From Herminiimonas sp. (GTDB lineage Bacteria; Pseudomonadota; Gammaproteobacteria; Burkholderiales; Burkholderiaceae_D): a stretch of DNA of 64,000 bases. The translations under genes and the position numbers were made by a program. Of this stretch, positions 25,935 to 35,152 are shown one piece after another (position 1 is the stretch's first letter; every line of letters begins with the position of its first letter). Location: NCBI GenBank assembly GCA_027310305.1, contig DAIDBD010000107.1, positions 18,625 to 82,624 on the forward strand, given 5' to 3'. Below the pieces are notes generated by a model that was given only the letters and a program-made list of their open reading frames with translations, had not been told where the DNA came from and ran no database searches.

Positions 25935-26957
25935 ATGTCTTTACTGAAACGAAGAGCCATTCTGGGTGCCATCGCAGCCAGCCCGCTGTTGTCCCTGCAA
26001 TCGACTTGGGCACAGCAAAATACCACGCTGAAGATTTCCCACCAGTTTCCCGGCGGGACCATGACGGAAGGCGACTTCCGGGACCGGTTGTGCCGGATGT
26101 TTGCGGCGGAAGTCGACAAGCGCACCAAGGGCGGTCTCAAATTCGAGATTTATCCGGGCGCTTCGCTGATGAAGATCAACGCGCAGATTTCGTCGATGCG
26201 CAAAGGCGCGCTCGATCTGTCGCTCGTGCCGCTATCCTACGCGGGCGGCGAGATGCCGGAAGTCAATATCGGATTGATGCCGGGCCTGGTGACTTCGTAC
26301 GAGCAGGGCTACGGCTGGAAAAATGCCGAAGTCGGCAAGGAGCTCAATAAGTTTTTGCTGGAAAAAGGCATTGTCGTCGTCAGCTGGATCTGGCAGGCCG
26401 GCGGCGTCGCGTCGCGCGGCAAAGCGATTGTGGAACCGGAAGATGCGAAAGGGCTGAAAATCCGCGGCGGTTCGCGCGAGATGGACATGATGCTGAAAGC
26501 GGCCGGCGCAGCCGTGGTAACCGGACCGACCAATGAAATTTATGCAGGCATGCAAACCGGCGCGATGGATGCCGCGCTGACTTCATCGACCTCGCTGATT
26601 TCGTTCCGGCTGGAAGAAGTGTCGAAGAGCCTGACGACCGGCCGTACCGGTTCTTACTGGTTCATGTTCGAACCGCTGCTGATGTCCAAGGCGATTTTCG
26701 ACAAGCTCGGCAAGGAGCATCAGGCCGCAATCATGGCGGTGGGCGCGGAGATGGAACAATTCGCCCGCAAATCCGCGCAGACGGATGATGAACTGGTGGC
26801 CGCGGTGTATAAAAAGGTCGGCGCCAACGTGGTCGACATGAACGCCGCGACGCTCAAGAAATGGCAGACCATCGCACGCGCAACCGCATGGAAAGACTAT
26901 GCCGCGCGCAATGAGAATTGCGCAAAACTTCTGAAACTGGCGGAGAAAACCTTGTGA
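25935..26957 (+). CDS. TRAP transporter solute-binding protein, DctP family
   Basis: This is a 340-residue periplasmic binding protein. I start it at the ATG at 25935, which has a perfect AGGAGGAG ribosome site and gives a signal peptide (MSLLKRRAILGAIAASPLLSLQSTWAQ); the upstream ORF extension is non-coding. The mature protein shows DctP features: LKISHQFPGGTMTEGDFRDRLCRMFAAEV, then the conserved GLKIRGGSREMDMMLKAAGAAVVTGPTNEIYAGMQTGAMDAALTS, including the arginine that binds carboxylates. The operon context makes malonate the most likely ligand. Confidence 0.93.
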   Translation: MSLLKRRAILGAIAASPLLSLQSTWAQQNTTLKISHQFPGGTMTEGDFRDRLCRMFAAEVDKRTKGGLKFEIYPGASLMKINAQISSMRKGALDLSLVPLSYAGGEMPEVNIGLMPGLVTSYEQGYGWKNAEVGKELNKFLLEKGIVVVSWIWQAGGVASRGKAIVEPEDAKGLKIRGGSREMDMMLKAAGAAVVTGPTNEIYAGMQTGAMDAALTSSTSLISFRLEEVSKSLTTGRTGSYWFMFEPLLMSKAIFDKLGKEHQAAIMAVGAEMEQFARKSAQTDDELVAAVYKKVGANVVDMNAATLKKWQTIARATAWKDYAARNENCAKLLKLAEKTL

Positions 26958-27511
26958 GCCACGGGTTTGACCTGGAGCCGGCGAAGGGGCCGGCCGTACC
27001 GGACAATCCGGCCGTGGCCGGCTTGTCCGGGCTGCTCGACCGGATAAACAAAGTGCTGCTGGGACTGTCGATGGCGGCGATGGTACTGACATCGCTGGTT
27101 CTTACCTACTCAGTCGTCGCCCGGTACTTTTTCAAGTCGCCGACCGACTGGCAGGATGAAGCATCGGTGTTCATGCTGGTCGGCGTGACCTTTTTCAGCA
27201 CGGCTTATGTGCAGTCGTATCGCGGCCATATCGGCATCGAGGCGCTGGCGTCGATATTGCCCGATTCGGTCAATGCGGTGCGGCTGTTTTTGGTCGATGC
27301 GATTTCCTTCCTGTTTTGCGCATTCTTTTCATGGAAATCGTGGACGCTGTTCCATGAAGCCCTGGTAGACGGCCAAACCACCTCCTCCACTTTCGCGCCG
27401 CCGCTCTGGATACCGTATTCGATGATGGCAGCCGGCATCACGTTGCTGGCAGTACAACTGCTGGTGCAGACATTGGCGCGCACCACGAATCGCAGAGGAC
27501 ATAATGAGTGA
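26954..27511 (+). CDS. TRAP transporter small permease, DctQ family
   Basis: This is the four-helix small membrane subunit of the TRAP importer. I place the start at GTG 26954 (VSHGFDLEP), which overlaps the dctP stop codon and is preceded by GGAG, giving 185 residues; the ATG at 26918 would overlap dctP by 40 bases. The family block DWQDEASVFMLVGVTFFSTAYVQSYRGHIGIEAL is clear. It overlaps the DctM gene by eight bases. Confidence 0.9.
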   Translation: MSHGFDLEPAKGPAVPDNPAVAGLSGLLDRINKVLLGLSMAAMVLTSLVLTYSVVARYFFKSPTDWQDEASVFMLVGVTFFSTAYVQSYRGHIGIEALASILPDSVNAVRLFLVDAISFLFCAFFSWKSWTLFHEALVDGQTTSSTFAPPLWIPYSMMAAGITLLAVQLLVQTLARTTNRRGHNE

Positions 27512-28853
27512 TCTGACACTGGGTCTGTTGTTTGGCGGCGTCACGCTGCTGGTCATGTTTTCCGGCATGCCGATTGCATTTGCACTGGGCGTGGTCGCGG
27601 TAACGTTCATGTACTTTTTCATGCCGGCCGCATCGCTCGATACCGTCACGCAAAACGTCTATGAAGAGATGGCGTCGATCACGCTGCTGTCGATTCCGCT
27701 ATTCATACTGAAGGGAGCGGCGATCGGGAAATCTCCGGCGGGCAAGGACTTGTATTCCGCCATTCACGTCTGGCTGAACAAGGTGCCGGGCGGTTTGGGA
27801 ATCGCCAATGTATTCGCTTGCGCGCTGTTCGCTGCGATGGCCGGTTCATCGCCGGCGACCTGCTCCGCGATCGGTTCCGCCGGCATTCCCGAAATGCGCC
27901 GGCGCGGCTATTCGCCCGGATTCGCCGCCGGCATCATTGCCGCCGGCGGTACGCTGGGCATTCTGCTGCCGCCATCGATCACGATGATTCTGTATGCGGT
28001 TGCTGCCGAACAATCGCTCGGACGGCTGTTTCTGGCCGGGATCGGTCCCGGCATATTGCTGGTCGGCTTGTTCTCCGGCTATGCGGTCTATCGCGCCAAA
28101 AAGGAATATGCAGTCGCATTCACGCTTTATGAAGGCGGCGGCACGAAATCCGCCTATCTGGACGAGGAGCATTTCACACTGTCGCAAAAAGTGGAAATGC
28201 TGCCGCGCGTGCTGCCTTTCATCATTCTGCTGATCGGCGTGATGATCGCGCTGTACGGCGGCTATGCAACGCCGTCGGAAACCGCCGGCCTCGGCGCGCT
28301 GCTGGCGATGATATTGATCGCGATCGTGTACGGATTATGGAAGCCGAAAGACCTCGCGCCGATTCTGGGTTCGACCATCAAGGAATCGACCATGCTGCTG
28401 CTGATCATCGGCATGGCGCTGCTGTATTCCTACGTGATGAGCTACCTGCATATCAGCCAGGACGCCGCGCAATGGGTGGTCGGCATGCATCTGTCGAAAT
28501 GGGTGCTGCTGTCGGTGATCCTGCTGATGGTGATCGTGTTCGGGTTTTTCCTGCCGCCGGTGTCGATCATCCTGATGACCGCGCCGATCATCCTGCCGCC
28601 GTTGAAAGCGGCCGGCTTCGACCTGATCTGGTTCGGCGTCGTGATGACCATCGTGATGGAAATGGGGCTGATTCATCCGCCGGTCGGATTGAACATCTTC
28701 GTCATCAAGAACATCGCGCCCGATATTCCGCTGAAGGATGTGATCTGGGGCGTCATGCCGTTCGTGGCATTGATGTTCATCGCGGTATTTTTATTGTGCC
28801 TGTTCCCCGAAATAGCGGTCGGCCTGCCCAACCTGGTCATGGGTGAAAAATAA
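27504..28853 (+). CDS. TRAP transporter large permease, DctM family
   Basis: This 449-residue multi-helix subunit forms the transport channel and is driven by a sodium or proton gradient. It has typical DctM blocks: ASITLLSIPLFILKGAAIG, AAMAGSSPATCSAIGSAGIPEM, AAGGTLGILLPPSITMILYAV and the C-terminal GLIHPPVGLNIFVIKNIAPDIPLKDVIWGVMPF. Its stop codon is immediately followed by the mdcA start codon (TAAATG), so import and decarboxylation are encoded on one transcript. Confidence 0.95.
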   Translation: MSDLTLGLLFGGVTLLVMFSGMPIAFALGVVAVTFMYFFMPAASLDTVTQNVYEEMASITLLSIPLFILKGAAIGKSPAGKDLYSAIHVWLNKVPGGLGIANVFACALFAAMAGSSPATCSAIGSAGIPEMRRRGYSPGFAAGIIAAGGTLGILLPPSITMILYAVAAEQSLGRLFLAGIGPGILLVGLFSGYAVYRAKKEYAVAFTLYEGGGTKSAYLDEEHFTLSQKVEMLPRVLPFIILLIGVMIALYGGYATPSETAGLGALLAMILIAIVYGLWKPKDLAPILGSTIKESTMLLLIIGMALLYSYVMSYLHISQDAAQWVVGMHLSKWVLLSVILLMVIVFGFFLPPVSIILMTAPIILPPLKAAGFDLIWFGVVMTIVMEMGLIHPPVGLNIFVIKNIAPDIPLKDVIWGVMPFVALMFIAVFLLCLFPEIAVGLPNLVMGEK

Positions 28854-30521
28854 ATGGGCGCACCGGATCGCATCTGGAACAGCCAGCAAACCAGCCGCGC
28901 CGCGCGGCTGGCGCGCGCCCGCGCGGCGCTGGGGCCGGCGCTGTCGGGCAAGCTGTTTCCCGCCGAGCGCATCGCCGACCTGCTGCATCAGGTGATGGAA
29001 CCGGGCGACCGGGTCTGCCTCGAAGGCAACAATCAGAAGCAGGCCGATTTCCTGGGTGCGGCGCTGGCGAATCTGGACCCGAAACGGATCAACCGGCTGC
29101 ACATGCTGCAGTCGGTGCTGGCACTGCCGGAACATCTCGACGTATTTGAAAAAGGCATCGCATCGCGGCTGGACTTTTCGTTTTCCGGTCCGCAGGCGGG
29201 ACGGCTGGCCAAGCTGGTTTCCGCCGGCAAGATCAATATCGGCGCGATCCACACGTATCTGGAATTGTTCGGCCGCTACTTCGTCGATCTGACGCCGCGC
29301 GTGGCGCTGATCGCGGCGGAAGCAGCCGACCGGCACGGCAATTTATATACCGGTCCCAATACCGAAGACACGCCGGCCATCGTCGAAGCGACCGCGTTCA
29401 AGAGCGGCATCGTGATCGCGCAGGTCAACCGGATCGTCGATGTGCTGCCGCGCATCGATATCCCGTCCGACTGGGTCGATTTCGCGGTACAGGCGCCGAC
29501 GCCGTATTACATCGAGCCGCTGTTCACGCGCGACCCGGCGCAGATTTCGGAAATTCAAGTGTTGATGGCGATGATGGCGATCAAGGGTATTTACGCCGAG
29601 TACCAGGTCGAACGCCTGAATCACGGCATCGGCTACGATACGGCGGCGATCGAACTGATCCTGCCGACCTACGCCGAATCGCTCGGTTTGAAAGGCAAGA
29701 TCGCAAAAAACTGGGCGCTGAATCCGCATCCGGCGCTGATACCGGCGATCGAAGCGGGTTTCGTTGAATCGGTCCATTCGTTCGGTTCCGAACTGGGCAT
29801 GGAAGAATACATCCGTGCCCGGCCCGATGTGTTTTTTGTCGGGCCGGACGGCTCGATGCGCAGCAACCGCGCGCTGTGCCAGGCGGCGGGGCATTATGCT
29901 TGCGACATGTTCATCGGCTCCACGCTGCAGATCGATTTGCAGGGCAATTCATCGACGGCGACGCTGGGCCGCATTTCCGGCTTCGGCGGCGCGCCGAACA
30001 TGGGTTCCGATGCGCGCGGCCGGCGCCATGCCAGCCCGGCATGGCTGAAGGCCGGACGCCAGGCGCGCGACGGCAAGAACCTGATACCGCGCGGACAGAA
30101 ACTGGTGGTGCAGATCGTCGAGACCTTCCGCGAACACATGCAACCGGCTTTCGTCGAAAAACTCGATGCATGGCAACTGGCCGAACAGGCCGGCATGGCG
30201 ATTCCGCCGGTGATGATTTACGGCGACGACGTCACGCATATCCTGACCGAAGAAGGCATCGCCAACCTGCTGCTGTGTCGTACCGATGCAGAACGCGAGC
30301 AGGCGATACGCGGCGTCGCCGGCTATACGCCGGTCGGCATGGCGCGCGACCGGCGCATGGTTGAAAACCTGCGCGACCGCGGCATCATCCTGCGGGCTGA
30401 AGATCTCGGCATCGACAAGCGGCATGCAACACGGGATTTGCTGGCGGCGAAAAACATGAAAGACCTGGTGCGCGCTTCCGGCGGGCTGTACGACCCGCCC
30501 AGACGTTTCAGAAACTGGTAA
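28854..30521 (+). CDS. mdcA: Malonate decarboxylase alpha subunit (acetyl-ACP:malonate ACP transferase)
   Basis: MdcA exchanges the acetyl group on the decarboxylase carrier protein for malonate. The 555-residue length and the CoA-transferase-like sequence fit the family: RVCLEGNNQKQADFLG, RINRLHMLQSVLALPEHLDVFEKGIA and SRIVDVLPRIDIP-like blocks, then GNSSTATLGRISGFGGAPNMGSDARGRRH. It directly follows dctM and opens the A-C-D-E block. Confidence 0.96.
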   Translation: MGAPDRIWNSQQTSRAARLARARAALGPALSGKLFPAERIADLLHQVMEPGDRVCLEGNNQKQADFLGAALANLDPKRINRLHMLQSVLALPEHLDVFEKGIASRLDFSFSGPQAGRLAKLVSAGKINIGAIHTYLELFGRYFVDLTPRVALIAAEAADRHGNLYTGPNTEDTPAIVEATAFKSGIVIAQVNRIVDVLPRIDIPSDWVDFAVQAPTPYYIEPLFTRDPAQISEIQVLMAMMAIKGIYAEYQVERLNHGIGYDTAAIELILPTYAESLGLKGKIAKNWALNPHPALIPAIEAGFVESVHSFGSELGMEEYIRARPDVFFVGPDGSMRSNRALCQAAGHYACDMFIGSTLQIDLQGNSSTATLGRISGFGGAPNMGSDARGRRHASPAWLKAGRQARDGKNLIPRGQKLVVQIVETFREHMQPAFVEKLDAWQLAEQAGMAIPPVMIYGDDVTHILTEEGIANLLLCRTDAEREQAIRGVAGYTPVGMARDRRMVENLRDRGIILRAEDLGIDKRHATRDLLAAKNMKDLVRASGGLYDPPRRFRNW

Positions 30522-30530
30522 GGTTCGATC

Positions 30531-30845
30531 ATGGAAATCCTGAATTTTCGTTTTGAAAACGGCCGGACCCGGCTTCCGCCCAAACCGCAACTGGTGGGCG
30601 TGGTGAGTTCCGGCAATCTTGAAGTATTGATTGAATCGACCGCGCTGAACGGCGGCTGCGAAGTCGAAGTGAAAACCGCCGCATACGGCTTCGACGCGAT
30701 ATGGCAGGCGGTGATGGCCGATTTCCATGCGCGCTGGCTGCTGGCCGATACGCGCATATCGATCAACGACATGGGCGCGACGCCGGCCGTGGTCAGCCTG
30801 CGGCTCGATCAGGCGGTCGAGTCGGCGCTGGGAGCCGCGGCATGA
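30531..30845 (+). CDS. mdcC: Malonate decarboxylase acyl carrier protein (delta subunit)
   Basis: This 104-residue carrier protein bears the 2'-(5''-triphosphoribosyl)-3'-dephospho-CoA prosthetic group. The attachment serine lies in the conserved block LVGVVSSGNLEVLIE near residue 25. It is small, acidic to neutral, and ends DQAVESALGAAA. Its stop codon overlaps the mdcD start (ATGA), which implies coupled translation and a fixed subunit ratio. Confidence 0.94.
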   Translation: MEILNFRFENGRTRLPPKPQLVGVVSSGNLEVLIESTALNGGCEVEVKTAAYGFDAIWQAVMADFHARWLLADTRISINDMGATPAVVSLRLDQAVESALGAAA

Positions 30846-31747
30846 ACAGCTATCTGGAAGCGAATGCGCGCGGACGCATCGCGCAGGTACTGGACGCCGA
30901 GTCATTCGCAGAATTCCTGCCGCCTGCCGAACGGATCGTCAGTCCCCATCTTGCGCAACTGGATGCGCCGGTATCGTTCGACGACGGCGTGGTCGTCGGC
31001 CGTGGGCTGCTGCATGGAAAAACCGTGTTCGCCGCGGCGCAGGAAGGCGGCTTCATGGGCGGCGCGGTCGGCGAAGTGCATGGCGCCAAACTGGTCGGCC
31101 TGTTGAAACGCGCGATCGCGGACCGGGCCGACGCGGTGCTGCTGCTGCTCGAAACCGGCGGCGTGCGGTTGCACGAGGCCAATGCCGGCCTGATCGCGGT
31201 GTCGGAAGTGATGCGCGCCGTGCTCGATGTGCGGGCGGCGGGCATTCCGGTCATCGCGCTGATCGGCGGATCGAACGGCTGCTTCGGCGGCATGGGCATC
31301 GTTGCCTGCTGCGCCAATGCGGTCGTGATGTCCGAAGAGGGCCGCCTCGCCATGTCGGGTCCGGAAGTCATCGAAACCGCCAACGGCGTCGAGGAATTCG
31401 ACTCGCGCGATCGTGCGCTGGTGTGGCGCACGACCGGCGGCAAGCATCGCTACCTGCTCGGCGATTGCCGGATGATCGTGTCCGACGACACCGAGTCGTT
31501 CCGGCAAGCGGCGTTCGATGCGGTGCAAGCCTGTCGCCGCAGCACGGTTGAACCGGTCGAACTGACGCTGGCGTCGCTGGAATCGGAGCAGGCATTGCTG
31601 GCGCAGCGCCTGCATGCGTTTGGCAGCCTCGCAGATCCATTGAATATCTGGGCGCAATTGGGTATCGACAATCCGGCTGATGTGCCGCTGCTGGAGGCGG
31701 AAGCCTTCGTCCGTTTGGCGGCAAGCCATCGCGCAGGAGCCGCATGA
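30842..31747 (+). CDS. mdcD: Malonate decarboxylase beta subunit
   Basis: This is the carboxyltransferase-like subunit that, with MdcE, removes CO2 from malonyl-ACP to give acetyl-ACP. It has 301 residues from ATG 30842; the ORF track start at 30701 lies inside mdcC and is not credible. Family blocks are AAQEGGFMGGAVGEVHGAKLVG, LLLLETGGVRLHEANAG and ALIGGSNGCFGGMGIVACCAN, the last forming the oxyanion region. It overlaps mdcE by four bases. Confidence 0.95.
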   Translation: MNSYLEANARGRIAQVLDAESFAEFLPPAERIVSPHLAQLDAPVSFDDGVVVGRGLLHGKTVFAAAQEGGFMGGAVGEVHGAKLVGLLKRAIADRADAVLLLLETGGVRLHEANAGLIAVSEVMRAVLDVRAAGIPVIALIGGSNGCFGGMGIVACCANAVVMSEEGRLAMSGPEVIETANGVEEFDSRDRALVWRTTGGKHRYLLGDCRMIVSDDTESFRQAAFDAVQACRRSTVEPVELTLASLESEQALLAQRLHAFGSLADPLNIWAQLGIDNPADVPLLEAEAFVRLAASHRAGAA

Positions 31748-32463
31748 TGAATTGGCAAACACTCGCTGCGCAACTTTTCCCGCAAGGGCACGACATCACC
31801 GAACAGGATTCCTTCCTGCAGGGAACCGGCCAGGTCGATGGCAAAACAGTTGCCGTGATCGGCACCGCGAACCATACGCCGATCGGCGTCGAGATTGCGC
31901 TGGCGCAGGCGCAGGCCGTATTGAAAACGGTGCGCGACCATCCGCAGCGCCCGATCGTCATCCTGGTCGACACCGAGGGTCAGCGTCTCCGCCATCGCGA
32001 TGAGATGCTGGGCATTAACAGCTACATGGCGCATCTGGGCAAGTGCATCGATCTGGCGAGGCGGCAGCGGCATCCGGTCATCGGGCTGGTCTACGATCAG
32101 GCGCTGTCCGGCGGCTTCATCACCAGCGGCCTGATGGCCAACGCCTGTTACGCGCTGCCCGATGCCGCCATCCGCGTGATGGGCCTGCCCGCGATGGCCC
32201 GCATCACCAAGGTGTCGTTGGAAACGCTGAATGAACTGGCGAAGGAAAATCCGGTGTTTGCGCCCGGTGCGGAAAACTATCTGCGCATGGGCGGCCTCGA
32301 AGCGATCTGGCAAGACGATCTGGCGGCGCGCCTGGCGCAGGCTATCGCCGAAGACAATGCCACGGATCGACGCAGCGAACTCGGTCTGGCGCGCGGCGGC
32401 CGCCGGTTGGCGCATCGTGTAACGATGGCGGTGACGGCAGGCGGCGATGTTCGCGCGGCATAG
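31744..32463 (+). CDS. mdcE: Malonate decarboxylase gamma subunit
   Basis: This is the second carboxyltransferase-like subunit, 239 residues, partner of MdcD. Conserved features are VAVIGTANHTPIGVEIAL, IVILVDTEGQRLRHRDEMLGINSYMAHLGKCIDLAR and GLVYDQALSGGFITSGLMAN. The start overlaps the mdcD stop (ATGATGA), and mdcG starts inside its last codons. Confidence 0.95.
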   Translation: MMNWQTLAAQLFPQGHDITEQDSFLQGTGQVDGKTVAVIGTANHTPIGVEIALAQAQAVLKTVRDHPQRPIVILVDTEGQRLRHRDEMLGINSYMAHLGKCIDLARRQRHPVIGLVYDQALSGGFITSGLMANACYALPDAAIRVMGLPAMARITKVSLETLNELAKENPVFAPGAENYLRMGGLEAIWQDDLAARLAQAIAEDNATDRRSELGLARGGRRLAHRVTMAVTAGGDVRAA

Positions 32464-33127
32464 CCTGATCTGGCTGTTCGACCAGGGCTGGCAACGTGTG
32501 CTGGATGCCGCGCCGGAAAGCGATCATGCTGCGATCAATACATGGCGACAGGCTGGCTGGCCGGCGGTTGTGCGGCGCGCGGATGCCGACGCGACCGCGC
32601 ATCAGGTCTGTTTCGGCATTGCGCTGCCGCCGCGTCCGATCGATGGATTGAAGGTGCGCATTGCATTGCGCGCGCCGGTGGAGGATGTAAAACAAAAGCT
32701 GCCTCCCATTTGCATTGAAACAGCGATTGACGCCGCGCCGGAAGCGTGGCGATCCGCCCTTGCCGCACTGGATGCCGAGGCCGTGCGCCTCGGGTTGTCG
32801 CTCAAGGTCTATGGCTCCGTCGCGTTGCAGGCATTGACCGGGCAATCTTATGTGACGGCGGCATCGGATATCGACCTGCTGTTTTATCCACGCACTTCCG
32901 CGCAACTGCGCACGGGCATCGACCTGCTTGCGCGCCACGCGAACGGCTTGCCGCTCGATGGAGAAATCGTTTTCCCGTCCGGGCAAGCCGTCGCCTGGAA
33001 AGAGTGGATGATTGCGATGGATGCGCCGAACAATCCTCATGTGCTGGTCAAGGAAAACTGCGCGGTGCATTTGCTGCCGGTCGCCGCATTGCTCGCGGCC
33101 TTTCAGGATGCATCATGCGTGATCTGA
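32447..33127 (+). CDS. mdcG: Malonate decarboxylase holo-[ACP] synthase (phosphoribosyl-dephospho-CoA transferase)
   Basis: MdcG attaches the triphosphoribosyl-dephospho-CoA cofactor to MdcC. The 226-residue protein has the nucleotidyltransferase-like block YGSVALQALTGQSYVTAASDIDLLF, with the metal-binding DID, and the family signature GEIVFPSGQAVAWKEW; HSLIWL near the N-terminus is also typical. It overlaps mdcE by 17 bases and mdcB by 13 bases. Confidence 0.93.
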   Translation: MFARHSLIWLFDQGWQRVLDAAPESDHAAINTWRQAGWPAVVRRADADATAHQVCFGIALPPRPIDGLKVRIALRAPVEDVKQKLPPICIETAIDAAPEAWRSALAALDAEAVRLGLSLKVYGSVALQALTGQSYVTAASDIDLLFYPRTSAQLRTGIDLLARHANGLPLDGEIVFPSGQAVAWKEWMIAMDAPNNPHVLVKENCAVHLLPVAALLAAFQDASCVI

Positions 33128-34059
33128 TAGTCAGCGCCGAACCCGGCGTGTCGTGCAAACCCATTGCTGCGCCCTCGCCTCGCTTTCTGAAGCGACACAC
33201 GCTGCGCCGGGACCGTGCAATTTGTGCCGAAATCGGCCGCATTGCGGTGCGCAGCCTGCATGCCGAACTGACGCTTTATCCCAAACCGGGACTGGTGTCG
33301 CTGATCGATAACGGCAGCCACGACGATATGTCCGCCGACACATTCATGCGCAGTCTTTTTTCGTTGCGGCATTATTTCATTCGCATTGCCGGAGCGGGAT
33401 TCGACGACGCGCCGTTCGCCGTGCTGAAGCAATTGGGAATCGAGGCGGAACAACGGATGCTGGTTGCGACGCAAGGCATCAATACCCATCGCGGCGCGAT
33501 TTTTTCCCTGGGGCTGCTGTGCGCGGCAACCGGCCGCTGCCGCGCACAACGCATCACGCCGTCCGCAACCGCCATCCGGGCCATCCTGCTGCGCAATTGG
33601 GGCGATGCGTTAGCCGCACACATGCAATCGATAGCGTCCGATTCGCACGGTTTTCAAGCGGCGATGGAATATGCCGCCAGCGGTGCGCGTGAAGAGGCGG
33701 CGCTGGGGCTGCCGTCGATTTTCGACGTGGCGCTGCCGATGCTGAGTCGGACGCTGGCTGCGGGCCGCGGCTGGGACCGTGCACGCATCGATGCGCTGTT
33801 TGCATTGATGGCTCACGTCAGCGACACCAATGTGTACCACCGGGGCGGCAAGGAAGGCGCCATGACGGTCCGGCGTTGCGCGCAACAATTCCTGGCGCTC
33901 GGCGGCACGGCGCATCCGGAATGGAAAATCGTGGCACTGCAATGCCATCGACTGTTCGTCGAAAAAAGATTGTCGCCGGGCGGTGCTGCGGATCTATTGG
34001 CCGCAACCTGTTTCGTGCACCTTGTAATTTGCAAGGTGCAGCAAGTAGGGCGTCAATAA
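33115..34059 (+). CDS. mdcB: Triphosphoribosyl-dephospho-CoA synthase
   Basis: MdcB makes the prosthetic-group precursor from ATP and dephospho-CoA. It has 314 residues from the ATG at 33115, inside the end of mdcG; the longer ORF from 32746 reads mdcG out of frame and is discarded. Family blocks are ELTLYPKPGLVSLIDNGSHDDMSADTFMRSL, INTHRGAIFSLGLLCAATG and SDTNVYHRGGKEGA. The last codons (QVGRQ) and the stop codon lie within the left arm of a long palindromic repeat, so the C-terminus may have been altered by the repeat's insertion. Confidence 0.93.
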   Translation: MRDLIVSAEPGVSCKPIAAPSPRFLKRHTLRRDRAICAEIGRIAVRSLHAELTLYPKPGLVSLIDNGSHDDMSADTFMRSLFSLRHYFIRIAGAGFDDAPFAVLKQLGIEAEQRMLVATQGINTHRGAIFSLGLLCAATGRCRAQRITPSATAIRAILLRNWGDALAAHMQSIASDSHGFQAAMEYAASGAREEAALGLPSIFDVALPMLSRTLAAGRGWDRARIDALFALMAHVSDTNVYHRGGKEGAMTVRRCAQQFLALGGTAHPEWKIVALQCHRLFVEKRLSPGGAADLLAATCFVHLVICKVQQVGRQ

Positions 34060-34126
34060 GCGTAGCGCATTGCGCCGTATGTTTTGATGCATACGGCGCA
34101 ATGCGCTACGCTTATTGACGCCCTAC
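34045..34126. repeat. REP-like palindrome, two 37-base perfect arms with an 8-base loop
   Basis: The left arm (34045-34081, starting GTAGGGCGTCAATAAGCG) is the exact reverse complement of the right arm (34090-34126), around the loop TTTTGATG. An RNA copy would form a very stable hairpin. The element type (GTAGGG...GCGCATTGCGCC...) is a known sort of interspersed repeat in Betaproteobacteria. It supplies the mdcB stop codon and separates mdcB from mdcH, so it may protect the upstream mRNA or attenuate mdcH. Confidence 0.93.
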
Positions 34127-34202
34127 CATTGAAGGAAGCCCCTTTTCGGACGTTCCGGCAACCCAAAGTGTGCAATAAACTGAACTCTACCGTGTGCGAT
34201 AC

Positions 34203-35135
34203 ATGAATAACCGTCTCGCCATTCTCTGTTCCGGTCAAGGCGGGCAGCATCGGGCAATGTTCGACCTGGCGCGCACCGATCGGCATGCCTGCATGCTGCT
34301 TGACCAGTGGGCGCTCGATTCGATATTCAACATGCCGCTGGATACGATCCTTGCGGAAAACGCTCTCCTTTTTTCCAACCGCATTGCGCAACCGTTGATC
34401 GTCGCGGCCACGCTGGCGACATGGGAAGCAATCAAGGCCCATGCTCCGGCACCGGCGTTGGTAGCGGGCTACAGCATAGGCGAAGTCGCTGCCTATGGCG
34501 TGGCCGGCGCATTGGCTGCAGAAGATGCGATCAGCTTGGCTGCATCGCGCGCAAAATTGATGGATGCCTGCCTGACACAGTCCCCTGAACAAGTGCTGAT
34601 CGCTATTTCAGGGTTCAACGCAGAGTCGGTCGGTGAGTTGTTGCAGCTGCACCAGTTTTATATAGCGCTCGAAACCGGCGAAGACAGCGTCATCGCCGGC
34701 GGCCTGTCAAAATCGGTGGCTGAAATCGAAAAGAACGTGATGCAATCGGGTGGACGCGTCACTGTTCTCCCGATCGAAATTGCATCCCACACGCCGTATA
34801 TGCAAGCGGCGGTTGCGCCCTTTTGTGCGGAGCTGAAACGCCGTCATTTCGCCGCACCGGCCATTCCTGTCCTGGCCGGTATTTCGGCGGCATTCATCAC
34901 GCATGCAGATCAAGCCAAAGCAACCCTGTCGAATCAGCTTGCAGAAAAAATCCGATGGATGGATTGCATGGATGCCGTTGCCGAAGCAGGCGTCACCGTT
35001 GCGCTGGAACTCGGGCCGGGATCGGCGTTATCCCGCATGCTGCAAGCGCGCCATCCGAAAATCGAGTGCCGCTCCGTGGATGATTTTCGAACGCTGCCGG
35101 GTATTGCGACATGGCTCGCACGTCGTTTCGATTGA
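34203..35135 (+). CDS. mdcH: Malonate decarboxylase epsilon subunit (malonyl-CoA:ACP malonyltransferase)
   Basis: MdcH primes the decarboxylase by loading malonyl from malonyl-CoA. It has 310 residues from ATG 34203; a GTG at 34194 is an alternative and neither has a clear ribosome site. It is a FabD-like acyltransferase: LCSGQGGQHRAMF, then the nucleophile elbow GYSIGEVAAYG with the active-site Ser, and PIEIASHTPYMQ with the catalytic His. The elbow has Tyr instead of the more common His of GHSxGE. It closes the mdc operon after the REP element. Confidence 0.92.
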   Translation: MNNRLAILCSGQGGQHRAMFDLARTDRHACMLLDQWALDSIFNMPLDTILAENALLFSNRIAQPLIVAATLATWEAIKAHAPAPALVAGYSIGEVAAYGVAGALAAEDAISLAASRAKLMDACLTQSPEQVLIAISGFNAESVGELLQLHQFYIALETGEDSVIAGGLSKSVAEIEKNVMQSGGRVTVLPIEIASHTPYMQAAVAPFCAELKRRHFAAPAIPVLAGISAAFITHADQAKATLSNQLAEKIRWMDCMDAVAEAGVTVALELGPGSALSRMLQARHPKIECRSVDDFRTLPGIATWLARRFD

Positions 35136-35152
35136 TTGTTATTCAGATTCAG

